A DNA stretch of 64,000 nucleotides from Parvimonas sp000223315 (GTDB lineage Bacteria > Bacillota > Clostridia > Tissierellales > Peptoniphilaceae): the NCBI GenBank assembly GCA_050262155.1, contig CP189843.1:744001-808000 (forward strand), given 5' to 3'. Positions 52,213-61,262 of this stretch are shown here, piece by piece; the first letter of the stretch is position 1; the number at the start of each line of letters is the position of its first letter. A program made the position numbers and the translations under genes. The notes below the pieces were generated by a model, which was not told the DNA's origin, ran no database searches, and saw only the letters and a program-made list of their open reading frames with translations.

Positions 52213-54780
52213 TTATGAAATACAAATTTTTCCGTCAATATTTTTAAAATAAATTGTAGAATTTGGAGTAATTTTACCTTCAATTATCTTTGTTGCTATT
52301 TCCGTTTCAATATGTTTTTGTATATATCTTTTAATTATTCTAGCTCCATAGTTAAATGAATATGTTGAATCTAAAATTAATTTCTTACATTCTTCATCTA
52401 AATTAATTTTTACACCTATATCTTGTAATCTATTTTCAATTTCTGAAATAGTCATATCAATTATCTTGTAAAGTTCTTCTTTTTGCAATGGTTTAAATAA
52501 CACTATATCATCAACTCTATTTAAAAATTCAGGTCTAAAAGAATTCTTTAATTCTTTCATAACCTCATTTTCAGCTTCTTTTGTTATTTTGCCATTTTCA
52601 TCAATTCCATCTAATAAATAAATTGAACCTATATTTGAAGTCATAATAATAATTGTATTTTTAAAGTCTACAACTCTTCCTTGATTATCAGTAAGTCTTC
52701 CATCATCTAGTACTTGTAATAGAATATTAAAAACATCAGGATGAGCTTTTTCTATTTCATCAAATAGAATTACACAATATGGATTTCTTCTAACTTTTTC
52801 GGTAAGTTGTCCACCTTCATCATAACCTACATATCCCGGAGGAGCTCCTATAAGTCTTGAAACTGAATGTTTTTCCATATATTCACTCATATCAATTCTA
52901 ACAAGATTTTTTTCGCTATCAAACATACTTTCACATAATGTTTTTGCTAATTCTGTTTTACCAACTCCTGTAGGACCTAAGAAAATAAATGAACCAATAG
53001 GTTTATTTTCATCTTTTAATCCACTTCTTGATCTTAAGATACAATCTCTAACTAAATCAATTGCCTCATCTTGTCCAACAACTCTTTTATGCAAAATTTC
53101 TCCAAGATGCAATAATTTTTCTTTTTCACCTTCGACTAACTTCTTTATCGGAATATTAGTCCATTTTGAAATTACTTCTGCTATTGTTTCTTCAGTAACT
53201 TCTTCTTTTAAATAACTTTCTTTTTCTTTTTTCTTTTCATTAAGTTCAGCTAATTTTAATTCTAAATTTGCAAGTTTTCCATATCTTAATTCAGAAAGTT
53301 TTTCAAAATCATACTCTCTTTCCGCTTTTTCAATATCAATTCTAACAGAATCAATTTCCGCTTTTACAGCTTTTATTTCATTAATATCTTTCTTATCACT
53401 TTCCCATCTAGCAAGTTCAACATTGTACTTGTTTTTCACATTTGAAAGTTCTTCCTCTAAATCTTGCAATCTCTTTTTACTAATTTCGTCTGTTTCTTTA
53501 ACAAGACCTGCCTTTTCTATTTCCAATTGTAAAACTTTTCTTCTCATATCATCAATTTCTTGAGGCATTGAATCAATTTCAGTTCTTATCATAGAAGATG
53601 CTTCATCCATCAAGTCAATAGCCTTATCTGGTAAAAATCTGTCAGTAATATATCTATCACTTAAAGTTACACAAGCAATAACAGCTGCATCTGTTATTTT
53701 AATTCCATGATGAATTTCGTATTTTTCTTTTATTCCCCTAAGTATTGAAATTGTATCTTCTACAGTAGGCTCTTTTACTAAAACTTTTTGAAATCTTCTT
53801 TCCAATGCTCCATCTTTTTCGATATATTTTCTATATTCATCAAGTGTTGTTGCTCCTATTGTATGCAATTCTCCTCTTGCGAGCATCGGCTTTAACATAT
53901 TTGATGCATCTAAAGCTCCATCTGTTTTTCCTGCACCAACAAGAGTATGAATTTCATCAATAAATAGAATTATTTCACCTTCTGAATTTTTGATTTCTTC
54001 AAGAACAGCTTTTAATCTTTCTTCAAACTCTCCTCTAAATTTCGCTCCAGCAATTAAGCTTCCCATATCTAATGAAAAAATTATCTTATTTTTTAATCCA
54101 TCAGGTACATCATTATTTACAATTCTCTGTGCCAAACCTTCTACGATAGCTGTCTTACCAACTCCTGGTTCACCTATTAAAACAGGATTATTTTTTGTTC
54201 TTCTTGATAAAATTCTAATTGAATGTCTTATTTCTTCATCCCTACCAATAACTGGATCAAGTTTACCATTTCTTGCTTCTTCGGTTAAATTCCTTCCATA
54301 TTTTAACAACTCTTCACTTGTACTTCCCTCTTTATGTTCATTTTTCATATTCTTAATTCCCATTAAAGCATATTTAAAAGAATTGTATGTTATATTATAC
54401 TTTCTAAAAATATCTGATGATTTTATATTCTTTTCTTTCAAAAGAGAAAGGTAAATATGTTCAGGTAAAATTGTACTATCTCCTGTTCCTTTTATTTCAT
54501 CTTCGGAATTAAGCAAAATTCTTTGATAAACGGTATTTGGATAAATGTTAGAATCTCCATATTGTGAAGGTAAATTATCAAATGCAAGTTTTACATCATT
54601 TCTATAATTATCTATATTTACATTCATGATATTTAAAATTTTAATAATTATATTATCATTATCAATCAAAGCTTTGTGTAAATGAATATCTGATATTTCT
54701 ACATTTGCATTTTTTATTGCTAAACTTTGAGACTCTTCTACAATTTTCATTGCATCACTACTAAATTTTTCTAAATTCAT
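52213..54780 (-). CDS. clpB: ATP-dependent disaggregase ClpB
   Basis: Hsp100 chaperone that rescues aggregated proteins with DnaK/DnaJ. The 855 residues comprise the N-domain (~1-145), NBD1 with Walker A GEPGVGKTA near 200, the middle coiled-coil domain (~390-520), and NBD2 with Walker A GPTGVGKTE near 600 and the sensor-2 region. The presence of the M-domain and lack of a ClpP-binding loop distinguish it from ClpC/ClpA. ATG start with SD GGAGGAG. It lies 143 bases below the dnaJ-like gene with no terminator between, so it probably shares the CtsR-controlled promoter. Confidence 0.97.
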   Translation of the reverse strand: MNLEKFSSDAMKIVEESQSLAIKNANVEISDIHLHKALIDNDNIIIKILNIMNVNIDNYRNDVKLAFDNLPSQYGDSNIYPNTVYQRILLNSEDEIKGTGDSTILPEHIYLSLLKEKNIKSSDIFRKYNITYNSFKYALMGIKNMKNEHKEGSTSEELLKYGRNLTEEARNGKLDPVIGRDEEIRHSIRILSRRTKNNPVLIGEPGVGKTAIVEGLAQRIVNNDVPDGLKNKIIFSLDMGSLIAGAKFRGEFEERLKAVLEEIKNSEGEIILFIDEIHTLVGAGKTDGALDASNMLKPMLARGELHTIGATTLDEYRKYIEKDGALERRFQKVLVKEPTVEDTISILRGIKEKYEIHHGIKITDAAVIACVTLSDRYITDRFLPDKAIDLMDEASSMIRTEIDSMPQEIDDMRRKVLQLEIEKAGLVKETDEISKKRLQDLEEELSNVKNKYNVELARWESDKKDINEIKAVKAEIDSVRIDIEKAEREYDFEKLSELRYGKLANLELKLAELNEKKKEKESYLKEEVTEETIAEVISKWTNIPIKKLVEGEKEKLLHLGEILHKRVVGQDEAIDLVRDCILRSRSGLKDENKPIGSFIFLGPTGVGKTELAKTLCESMFDSEKNLVRIDMSEYMEKHSVSRLIGAPPGYVGYDEGGQLTEKVRRNPYCVILFDEIEKAHPDVFNILLQVLDDGRLTDNQGRVVDFKNTIIIMTSNIGSIYLLDGIDENGKITKEAENEVMKELKNSFRPEFLNRVDDIVLFKPLQKEELYKIIDMTISEIENRLQDIGVKINLDEECKKLILDSTYSFNYGARIIKRYIQKHIETEIATKIIEGKITPNSTIYFKNIDGKICIS

Positions 54781-54796
54781 AATACTCCTCCTTTTT

Positions 54797-54831
54797 TTGA
54801 ATTTAACTTTTCACTTAAAAATTAAATTCAA
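54797..54831 (-). other. Hairpin in the clpB leader
   Basis: A 10-base perfect inverted repeat (TTGAATTTAA at 54797-54806, TTAAATTCAA at 54822-54831) with a 15-base loop ends 5 bases before the clpB SD on the minus strand. No T-run follows, so it is not a terminator. It might modulate access to the SD, for example with temperature. Confidence 0.45.
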
Positions 54832-54923
54832 CATAATTAAATATTTATTGCATAATAATAAAACTTTATTCAACTTAACATATACATTCTGTAATAGATA
54901 AGTTAAATATCATTATTTTAATC

Positions 54924-55850
54924 TTATTTTTCCATTAATTTTTTATATAATTCTAATTTTTCACCTGATAAGTTTTTAGGGTTATTTATAACTATTTCAA
55001 GATATAAATCTCCTGTTTTTCCTTTTAAATCAGTATATCCCTTGTTTGAAATTCTTATTTTTTTCATACTTTCTATCTTTGCAGGAATCTTAACTCTAAC
55101 ATTTCCGTTTAAAGTTTCAATAACCTTTGTAACTCCAAAATATGCTTCCCATGGATATAAACTAACTGTCTTTATTAAGTCTAAACCTTCAAGTCTATAT
55201 TCATCATTTATAACATTTATTTTTACATATATATCACCATCAAGCTTATACTTATCTCCATTGACTTTTACCTTTTTACCTGTTGTAATTCCTCTAGGTA
55301 TCTTAACAGTTATTTTTTTAGGAGAATTATTTATATTGACGTAAAGTACTCGCTCTATTCCGGAATATGCTTCTTTAACAGATAAATTCAAGCTAGTTTC
55401 ATATTTTTGTCTTTGAGGTTGTCTTCCAAATCCTGAGTAAGAATTTCCAGAATATGCATTTGAATTTGTAAAACCATCAAATCCTGAAAATCCGCTAAAA
55501 TGTGATGAAGTTTTTCCACTTCCACCAAAAAACATATTAAAGAAGTCAGAAAAACCACCCATATCACTTCCACTATAGGAAGCACTAAATCCATAATTTC
55601 TTGGGTCAAAATTATCTCCACCACTAAAATTATAATTTGATCCGAACATATCATATTGTTTTCTTTTTTCTTTATCAGACAAAACTTCATAAGCTTCATT
55701 TATTTCTTTAAATTTATTACTTGCAGCTTCATTATTTTGATTAACATCAGGATGATATTTTTTTGCCAACTTTCTATATTCTTTTTTTATTTCTGCATCA
55801 GTCGCGTTCTTATCGACGCCTAAAATTTTATAATAATCTTTATATTCCAT
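54924..55850 (-). CDS. DnaJ-like co-chaperone, CbpA type (class B)
   Basis: J-domain co-chaperone of DnaK. The J-domain (~1-70) has YYKILGVDKNATDAEIKKEY and HPD in KYHPDVNQ. A Gly/Phe/Ser-rich linker (~70-150) follows, then two C-terminal beta domains (~155-300). The four CxxCxGxG zinc repeats of class A DnaJ are absent, so it resembles CbpA. 308 residues is normal for that class. ATG start with SD AGGAGG. The gene is first in a pair with clpB and is preceded by a perfect CtsR operator, so it belongs to the disaggregation response. Confidence 0.93.
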   Translation of the reverse strand: MEYKDYYKILGVDKNATDAEIKKEYRKLAKKYHPDVNQNNEAASNKFKEINEAYEVLSDKEKRKQYDMFGSNYNFSGGDNFDPRNYGFSASYSGSDMGGFSDFFNMFFGGSGKTSSHFSGFSGFDGFTNSNAYSGNSYSGFGRQPQRQKYETSLNLSVKEAYSGIERVLYVNINNSPKKITVKIPRGITTGKKVKVNGDKYKLDGDIYVKINVINDEYRLEGLDLIKTVSLYPWEAYFGVTKVIETLNGNVRVKIPAKIESMKKIRISNKGYTDLKGKTGDLYLEIVINNPKNLSGEKLELYKKLMEK

Positions 55851-55864
55851 AAATTCCTCCTTGA

Positions 55865-55881
55865 TTTGACTTTCTTTGACC
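55865..55881 (-). promoter_or_regulatory. CtsR operator of the dnaJ-like/clpB operon
   Basis: On the minus strand the 17 bases read GGTCAAA-GAA-AGTCAAA, a full match to the CtsR heptad direct repeat (RGTCAAA-NAN-RGTCAAA). It lies just downstream of the -10, where repressor would block transcription, and 15 bases before the dnaJ-like ATG. Confidence 0.9.
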
Positions 55882-55890
55882 TTTAATTCT

Positions 55891-55896
55891 ATTATA
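55891..55896 (-). promoter_or_regulatory. -10 element of the dnaJ-like/clpB operon
   Basis: Minus-strand TATAAT (55896-55891) places transcription start near 55884, at the edge of the CtsR box. The -35 is not convincing. Confidence 0.55.
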
Positions 55897-56052
55897 CCCT
55901 GAATAGACTATTTAAACATTACTTTTTACAAAAAATTATATTTATATAACTTTTTTAAAATTTATTTAACTTCAAATTTAATATTTTTATTCAAACTTAA
56001 AGTTTTATATTAATATATATAAAAACATAAATTATACGATATACACAATAAC

Positions 56053-56081
56053 TTGTATTAATAATATTTATATTGTATAAT
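56053..56081 (+). promoter_or_regulatory. Possible promoter of yedF
   Basis: TTGTAT (56053-56058), 17-base spacer, TATAAT (56076-56081). The -35 is weak; the leader would be about 30 bases. Confidence 0.45.
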
Positions 56082-56116
56082 TACATTGTATAAATTAAAT
56101 TTTTTGGAGGTAAATT

Positions 56117-56716
56117 ATGAAAGAAATTAATGCAAAAGGTTTAGCTTGCCCTCAACCTTTAATTTTGACTAAAAAAACTATAGAAAGTTCAGAAGAAAAA
56201 GATTTTTTAGTTATAGTTGACAATGATACTGCGGTTAAAAATTTAGAAAAATTTGCAAAAAGTAGCAATTTGGATTTTAGATTTGAAAAAATTTCTGATA
56301 ATGAATTTAATGTATTTGTTTCAAAAAATACAGATACAGAATTAAAAGAAGCAGCTGCTTTTTGTTCAATCGAGAACTCATCAGGTACAGTAATTGCAAT
56401 TTCAAAAGATTTTATGGGAAATGGGTCTGAAGAATTAGGAAAATTATTAATTAAAGGATTTATTTATACATCAAGCGAATATGAAAAATTACCTAAAACT
56501 TTAGTATTCTTTAATTCAGGTGTTAAATTAACTTGTGAAGAATCACCTTGCATTGATGACCTACAAAAACTTCAAGAAAAAGGAGTGGAAATTATTTCTT
56601 GTGGAACTTGTCTTGATTACTTCGGATTAAAAGAAAAACTTTTAGTTGGTGAAATAAGTAATATGTACACAATATATGAGACTCTTTTCAATGCAGGAAA
56701 AGTAATTAATATCTAG
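56117..56716 (+). CDS. yedF: YedF: TusA-like plus DsrE-like sulfur/selenium-carrier protein
   Basis: Two-domain protein of 199 residues. The N-terminal TusA/SirA domain (~1-70) has the carrier motif GLACPQPLILTKK with Cys11. The C-terminal DsrE-like domain (~90-199) contains conserved cysteines in LTCEESPCIDDL and ISCGTCLDYFGL. It is usually called selenium metabolism protein YedF and often lies near selD or sulfur-transfer genes; none is in this window, so its substrate is open. ATG start with SD TTGGAGG. It is monocistronic. Confidence 0.9.
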   Translation: MKEINAKGLACPQPLILTKKTIESSEEKDFLVIVDNDTAVKNLEKFAKSSNLDFRFEKISDNEFNVFVSKNTDTELKEAAAFCSIENSSGTVIAISKDFMGNGSEELGKLLIKGFIYTSSEYEKLPKTLVFFNSGVKLTCEESPCIDDLQKLQEKGVEIISCGTCLDYFGLKEKLLVGEISNMYTIYETLFNAGKVINI

Positions 56717-56722
56717 TAAGCA

Positions 56723-56748
56723 AAAACCGGCTAATATTAGCCGGTTTT
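56723..56748. terminator. Bidirectional terminator, perfect 26-base palindrome
   Basis: AAAACCGGCTAA (56723-56734) pairs with TTAGCCGGTTTT (56737-56748). It lies between the convergent stops of yedF (56716) and the polysaccharide cluster (56758) and can end both. Confidence 0.88.
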
Positions 56749-56757
56749 AACTTTAAA

Positions 56758-57792
56758 TTATAATTTATATGATAATACTCCAATTATATTCTTTTCATAA
56801 TTTTTTAAATTTTGTAATAATTTTTCAAAAGATGAATATCTAGTTATTCCATATTCTTCAACTAATATAACATTTTTTAAATTCATTATATTATTTAAGT
56901 CATTTGTTTTCAATATATTTACTTTATCAATATTACAATCATTTAACTTATTAATAATATTTGAATTTGAACTAATTATACTTAATTCTTCAATATTTTC
57001 ATTATTAATTTTATATTTCAGAACTTCAAACAAATCATTATTATTTTTTATTTCTTGAACAAATTTTATATTATATTTTCTATAATCTCCTTCTCTGTTA
57101 ATAGTTGGATCAAATATATACATAACAAAATTCATAATAGCAACTAAAATTATTAATGCTATTTCAATTGCAAAAACTTTTACTAATAATTTTTTCATAC
57201 TATATCCACTATTAATATTTTCTTTAGAACTAAGTTCTTTAGAATAATTAGATTCAACTTTTTCAATAGTAACATTATTATAAACAGATTTATATTTATT
57301 TATTAATTCATCAAATTTTTTTTCAATCAAATCATTTACCAATTTACTTGGTGTTAAAATTTTTACAGAAACGCCTAAATTAGTTGAAATATAATTTACT
57401 ACTACTTTTTTGTCCCAATAATCAAAATTTGAATTTTTTAAAGTTACGGCTGATGTATCTAATTCTTTAGCCATTTGTGATAACTCTTTATCACTTACGT
57501 CATTAAATAAATAAGCACCATTTAAATTAGATACTAGTAATTTTTCATAAAAATCAGAATATCCTCTTCTACCATATAGTGCATTTGCATTGTCAGTTTC
57601 CGGAGCAGTAATCTTATAAGCCAAATAAGTAGAATATTGTACCCCTTCTTTTACTACTGTTTTTTTGTTTATCGTTTGTAAAACCAACGGACAAACCAAA
57701 ACAACACTCAGTACTAAAAACGCTACTAAATTTAAAACTCTTTTTTTATATATATTGGATAGTAAATCTCCAAATGAATAATTTTCAAACAT
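56758..57792 (-). CDS. Wzz-like polysaccharide co-polymerase with atypical cytoplasmic tail
   Basis: Predicted chain-length regulator for the surface polysaccharide. The 344 residues have an N-terminal membrane helix (~18-38), an extracytoplasmic region (~40-205) with predicted coiled coil, and a second helix (~207-230, FAIEIALIILVAIMNFVMYIF). This Wzz/CapA topology is followed by ~115 cytoplasmic residues. The tail starts where a tyrosine-kinase (CapB/Wzc) domain would be, with strands like ELSIISSNSNIINKLN, but has no Walker motif and no Tyr cluster. It may be a degenerate kinase fold. No SD was studied in detail; it follows the Wzy gene by one base. Last gene of the cluster. Confidence 0.65.
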   Translation of the reverse strand: MFENYSFGDLLSNIYKKRVLNLVAFLVLSVVLVCPLVLQTINKKTVVKEGVQYSTYLAYKITAPETDNANALYGRRGYSDFYEKLLVSNLNGAYLFNDVSDKELSQMAKELDTSAVTLKNSNFDYWDKKVVVNYISTNLGVSVKILTPSKLVNDLIEKKFDELINKYKSVYNNVTIEKVESNYSKELSSKENINSGYSMKKLLVKVFAIEIALIILVAIMNFVMYIFDPTINREGDYRKYNIKFVQEIKNNNDLFEVLKYKINNENIEELSIISSNSNIINKLNDCNIDKVNILKTNDLNNIMNLKNVILVEEYGITRYSSFEKLLQNLKNYEKNIIGVLSYKL

Positions 57793-57793
57793 A

Positions 57794-59272
57794 TCATATC
57801 TCCTTCATTTTAAAAATTGTATAACAATTATCTTTTGATATTAATTTTGCTACTACAAATATTAATAAAACTATAAACCAAAATTGGAATGTAAGTAATA
57901 TTGAAAAACTTTCTGAAAAACTGCTTCTAGGCATAAAAAACAAATTATTCAATATTATTAATGTACAAATAAAGCGTAAAGTTTTATTCTTATAAGAAAC
58001 ATTAAGCATTCTTATAAATAAAAAACCTAAAAATATACTAAATAAAAATACACCTAAGTATCCAAAATCAGTATAATTTTCCATTATAAAACTACTTCCT
58101 AATCCATGCCCTTGTAAATAATCATCTTTTATTGCTATATAAGAAATATTATGAGCATAACTATTACTTTTTATTGCTAATTCAATACTATTCGTTGTAG
58201 TTGTAAATGGCTTTGTATCAAACAATAACTTACCAAAATTTCCATAAGTAAAATATTCAATAATCGGTCCAAAAGTAAAATTTGTAAAACTTCTTACAGC
58301 AATATTGCTATTATACAAAAATCCTCTTGCTAAAACTCCAAAACTTGTTCCCTGTTTATAGATAAAATCTACAAATATATCAAATATCTTAAAATTCGAA
58401 ACCTCAACATTATCTCTGACATAATTTAAAAGTCCCATACCAACAATTATTATTGGAAGACTTGTATAAATTAATATCCTTTCTTTTACTCCTATCCATT
58501 TATTTTTAATATCTTCTTGTCCTCTTATAAAGTAATATATAAAAGAAAATATCAAAGTTAAAATAAATGGATTTCTAGTCCCAATAACTAAGTATATTGC
58601 ATTTGCAAACAAGTTGCTGATTAACACTATAGTAGCATTTCTTTTGTTTGGTTTAGATGCCAAATATATACACATAGAATATACTGTAAAAACCGACAAT
58701 ATATATGTAAAGTAAGGCAAATTACTTTTAAATGATGCATAATATGTGTAATAGGATGTATTTAACTTAAATATCAACCTTTCAATTAGCCTTAAAGTAT
58801 AAAATGGATATGTCAATATATATACTGCAAGTGAAACAATTCTTACATTTTTTAACCAAATAATATTTTCTATTTTTCTACTTTTATCATCTAATTTTTT
58901 ATTTTTTTTAGTTTTTAATAATGCTTTAGAAATAATTCCTCCAATAAACAGTCCAGAAAGTGAAATCATAACTATAATAAAAGCAAAAACATAAGCATCT
59001 TTTTGATAAGTATTAAAACTATAATTTCTTAAATAATCTATTGTAGGTCTTGAAACTAAAAATATAAAAATAGTTATATAAAAAAATAAATGTATTATAT
59101 AATACTTTATATCAGTAAAACAAAATATTATCAAGCTAACAAAAAAGGATAATAATGTAAAAAGTAATATATCCAATCTCTCTGTATATAAGTAGCTCAC
59201 TCCAAGAAATAGAGTGAAAATAAAAGAAAATGCTGTAATTAAAGAATAAAATTTTTTAAAAGTAATATTCAT
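57794..59272 (-). CDS. Wzy-like polysaccharide repeat-unit polymerase
   Basis: A 492-residue integral membrane protein with about 12 hydrophobic helices and a large extracytoplasmic loop region (~285-390), the architecture of Wzy/O-antigen polymerases. These join lipid-linked repeat units at the outer face of the membrane. There is no sequence motif to prove it; the assignment comes from topology and from lying between a glycosyltransferase and a Wzz-like gene. Alternatives are an O-antigen ligase or a flippase, but flippases have more regular spacing of 12-14 helices without a large loop. Confidence 0.72.
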   Translation of the reverse strand: MNITFKKFYSLITAFSFIFTLFLGVSYLYTERLDILLFTLLSFFVSLIIFCFTDIKYYIIHLFFYITIFIFLVSRPTIDYLRNYSFNTYQKDAYVFAFIIVMISLSGLFIGGIISKALLKTKKNKKLDDKSRKIENIIWLKNVRIVSLAVYILTYPFYTLRLIERLIFKLNTSYYTYYASFKSNLPYFTYILSVFTVYSMCIYLASKPNKRNATIVLISNLFANAIYLVIGTRNPFILTLIFSFIYYFIRGQEDIKNKWIGVKERILIYTSLPIIIVGMGLLNYVRDNVEVSNFKIFDIFVDFIYKQGTSFGVLARGFLYNSNIAVRSFTNFTFGPIIEYFTYGNFGKLLFDTKPFTTTTNSIELAIKSNSYAHNISYIAIKDDYLQGHGLGSSFIMENYTDFGYLGVFLFSIFLGFLFIRMLNVSYKNKTLRFICTLIILNNLFFMPRSSFSESFSILLTFQFWFIVLLIFVVAKLISKDNCYTIFKMKEI

Positions 59273-59285
59273 ATAATTATCTCCA

Positions 59286-60386
59286 TTATTCTATAATTTC
59301 ATTTATATTTTTTATTTGTTCTGGAATAGTAAATTTTGTTATAAAATTTTTCATTTCTGATTTATCCGCTATTCTACAAGTTTCAAAAAAGTCAACAATA
59401 TTTTCACAAGCTTCATCAATAGAGTTTACAATTCTACCAAATTTACCGTTATTTGAAAGTTCCTTTACTCCTCCAACATCTGTAGAAATAAAAGGAATTC
59501 CTAAAGCTAATCCTTCAACAATAGCACCTGAAAAACCTTCTTGTTTAGACATTGAAAACATCAAATCCATTTTTTTAATATATTTATATGGATTTTTTTG
59601 ATATCCTAAAAAATGAATATAATCTTCCAAATTGTCTTTTTTTACCAACTCTTTTATATAATTTTCCAATTCTCCAGACCCTAAAAAATATAAATGATAT
59701 TTTTTATTTAAATTTTTGTGTAATTTTTTAATTGTTTCATAGACTTCTAATGAACCTTTTAAGTTTTCAATTCTACCAATTACACAAATTGCATTTTTTT
59801 CAATATTAATATCTGTAACCTCATTTGATTTACCCAAAATACTATCAAAATCATAGCCATTATAAATAGTTAAAACTTTATCTTCGTACTCAGGATAAAC
59901 CGAAATTATAGACTCTTTAGTTTTTTCTGATACAGAAATTATTTTATCAACCTCCTCTAAATGTTTTCTATGATTATTTCTTTTTTGAGAATCTTTCATA
60001 AAATCTTCAATACTTCCATGTATCCAAGCAAATTTTTTTACATTCTCATCTTTTGAAAATTCAAAAGGAGGATTGATTATAGTAAATGAAATTTCTATAT
60101 CATATTTTTCTTTAACCATTATTTTTCTTACTAAATTTGGAAAAAACTTTCTTATTCTCCACAAAATAGCTCTTTTTACCTTAGATTGTCTATAATCTTG
60201 CCATGATTTTAATACTCTTACATTATCACTAACGGGCTCATAACCCTTATCAAAATGCTCAATTTCAAGTATATCAATATCATATTTTTCACTATCAAGA
60301 TTATTTACAATTGTTGATAATATTTTTTCAGCCCCTCCCCCTAAAGAAAAGGACCATAAAAAAAATAATATTTTCTTTTTTTTCAA
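59286..60386 (-). CDS. Glycosyltransferase family 4
   Basis: Retaining GT-B glycosyltransferase of 366 residues. The N-terminal domain has the Gly-rich acceptor loop SFSLGGGAEKILSTIV. The C-terminal domain has VIGRIENLKGSLE, the FLGSGELENYIKEL strand and the E-x7-E motif in EGFSGAIVEGLALGIPFIST. No signal or membrane helix, so it acts at the cytoplasmic face. The sugar donor cannot be told from sequence. It lies 9 bases below the LicD gene stop. Confidence 0.9.
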   Translation of the reverse strand: MKKKKILFFLWSFSLGGGAEKILSTIVNNLDSEKYDIDILEIEHFDKGYEPVSDNVRVLKSWQDYRQSKVKRAILWRIRKFFPNLVRKIMVKEKYDIEISFTIINPPFEFSKDENVKKFAWIHGSIEDFMKDSQKRNNHRKHLEEVDKIISVSEKTKESIISVYPEYEDKVLTIYNGYDFDSILGKSNEVTDINIEKNAICVIGRIENLKGSLEVYETIKKLHKNLNKKYHLYFLGSGELENYIKELVKKDNLEDYIHFLGYQKNPYKYIKKMDLMFSMSKQEGFSGAIVEGLALGIPFISTDVGGVKELSNNGKFGRIVNSIDEACENIVDFFETCRIADKSEMKNFITKFTIPEQIKNINEIIE

Positions 60387-60395
60387 ATAATCACC

Positions 60396-61241
60396 TTATT
60401 TCCAAATTTCTTCATAATTTGTATAGCTATTTTTTAAATCTAAAAAGAGTAAATCATGATGCGGTATTTGTTTTTCTTTGGGTGGTAATTTCATATAATC
60501 TCCAAATGCAGTTTTTAAATATCCATCATATCCAATAGGAATTGGCATTTTTGTATCTTCAAAGTCAAAATACTTCTTATCTACAAACCATTCTTTTCTA
60601 TACACCTTTTTCATATAATACGGTCCAGAACAAAGCTCTGTAATATATTTTGAATCATCAATTTTATATTTAGTCATCTTTTTTTCCGCGAACTTCCAAA
60701 TTTTATATCTAATGTTATTAGATTTAAAAATTGATAATAATAATTTAGAAACTTTTTTCTTTAAGCCTCCATGCTTTTCAGGTAAAACCTGAGCACAAAA
60801 AAGAGAATAAATAAGTCCCCACATAATTTGAAATTTTCGCTTAAATTTTCCTTTTGGACAACCATCAAGAGGTAAAATATCAAGCGCTACTCCATGACAT
60901 ATATTTAAGCCCTTTTGATATGGTTTTATAGCTGTTGTTTCGTTATCCCTAATAGTTATAAAAAGGTTATGGTCAACTAAATCTTTATTAGCTTTAACAA
61001 GTGAATATTTTTTAGTATTTGCCTTTTCATTCCATATCATAACTAATTTTTCATAATCTTCTCTTGGCATAAAAAAGTCCAAATCATCATCCCACGGGAT
61101 AAATCCAGAATGTCTTAAACTGCCAATAGCTCCACCACCACAAAGATAACATAATAAATTATTTTCTTCACAAAAAGAGACAAAATATTTTCCCATTTCT
61201 AAACTCTTAAGTTGTAATTCTCTTAAATTTATTTCTTCCAT
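60396..61241 (-). CDS. LicD-family phosphotransferase
   Basis: LicD proteins transfer phosphocholine, phosphoribitol or similar groups from CDP-linked donors to glycans. The 281-residue protein has the signature GGGAIGSLRHSGFIPWDDDL followed by DFFMPREDYEKLV, with the metal-binding DDD. C-terminal features include the basic cysteine-bearing middle region and PIGYDGYLKTAFGDYMKLPP. The adjacent TarI and TarJ genes supply CDP-ribitol, so ribitol phosphate is the likely donor; there is no choline gene (licA/licB/licC) here. Confidence 0.9.
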   Translation of the reverse strand: MEEINLRELQLKSLEMGKYFVSFCEENNLLCYLCGGGAIGSLRHSGFIPWDDDLDFFMPREDYEKLVMIWNEKANTKKYSLVKANKDLVDHNLFITIRDNETTAIKPYQKGLNICHGVALDILPLDGCPKGKFKRKFQIMWGLIYSLFCAQVLPEKHGGLKKKVSKLLLSIFKSNNIRYKIWKFAEKKMTKYKIDDSKYITELCSGPYYMKKVYRKEWFVDKKYFDFEDTKMPIPIGYDGYLKTAFGDYMKLPPKEKQIPHHDLLFLDLKNSYTNYEEIWK

Positions 61242-61262
61242 AATTTATAAAATTTTTATTAA

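Noticed and set aside
54781..54923. CIRCE (HrcA) element upstream of clpB
   Set aside because: No TTAGCACTC-N9-GAGTGCTAA match; the inverted repeat there is A/T-only and unlike CIRCE.
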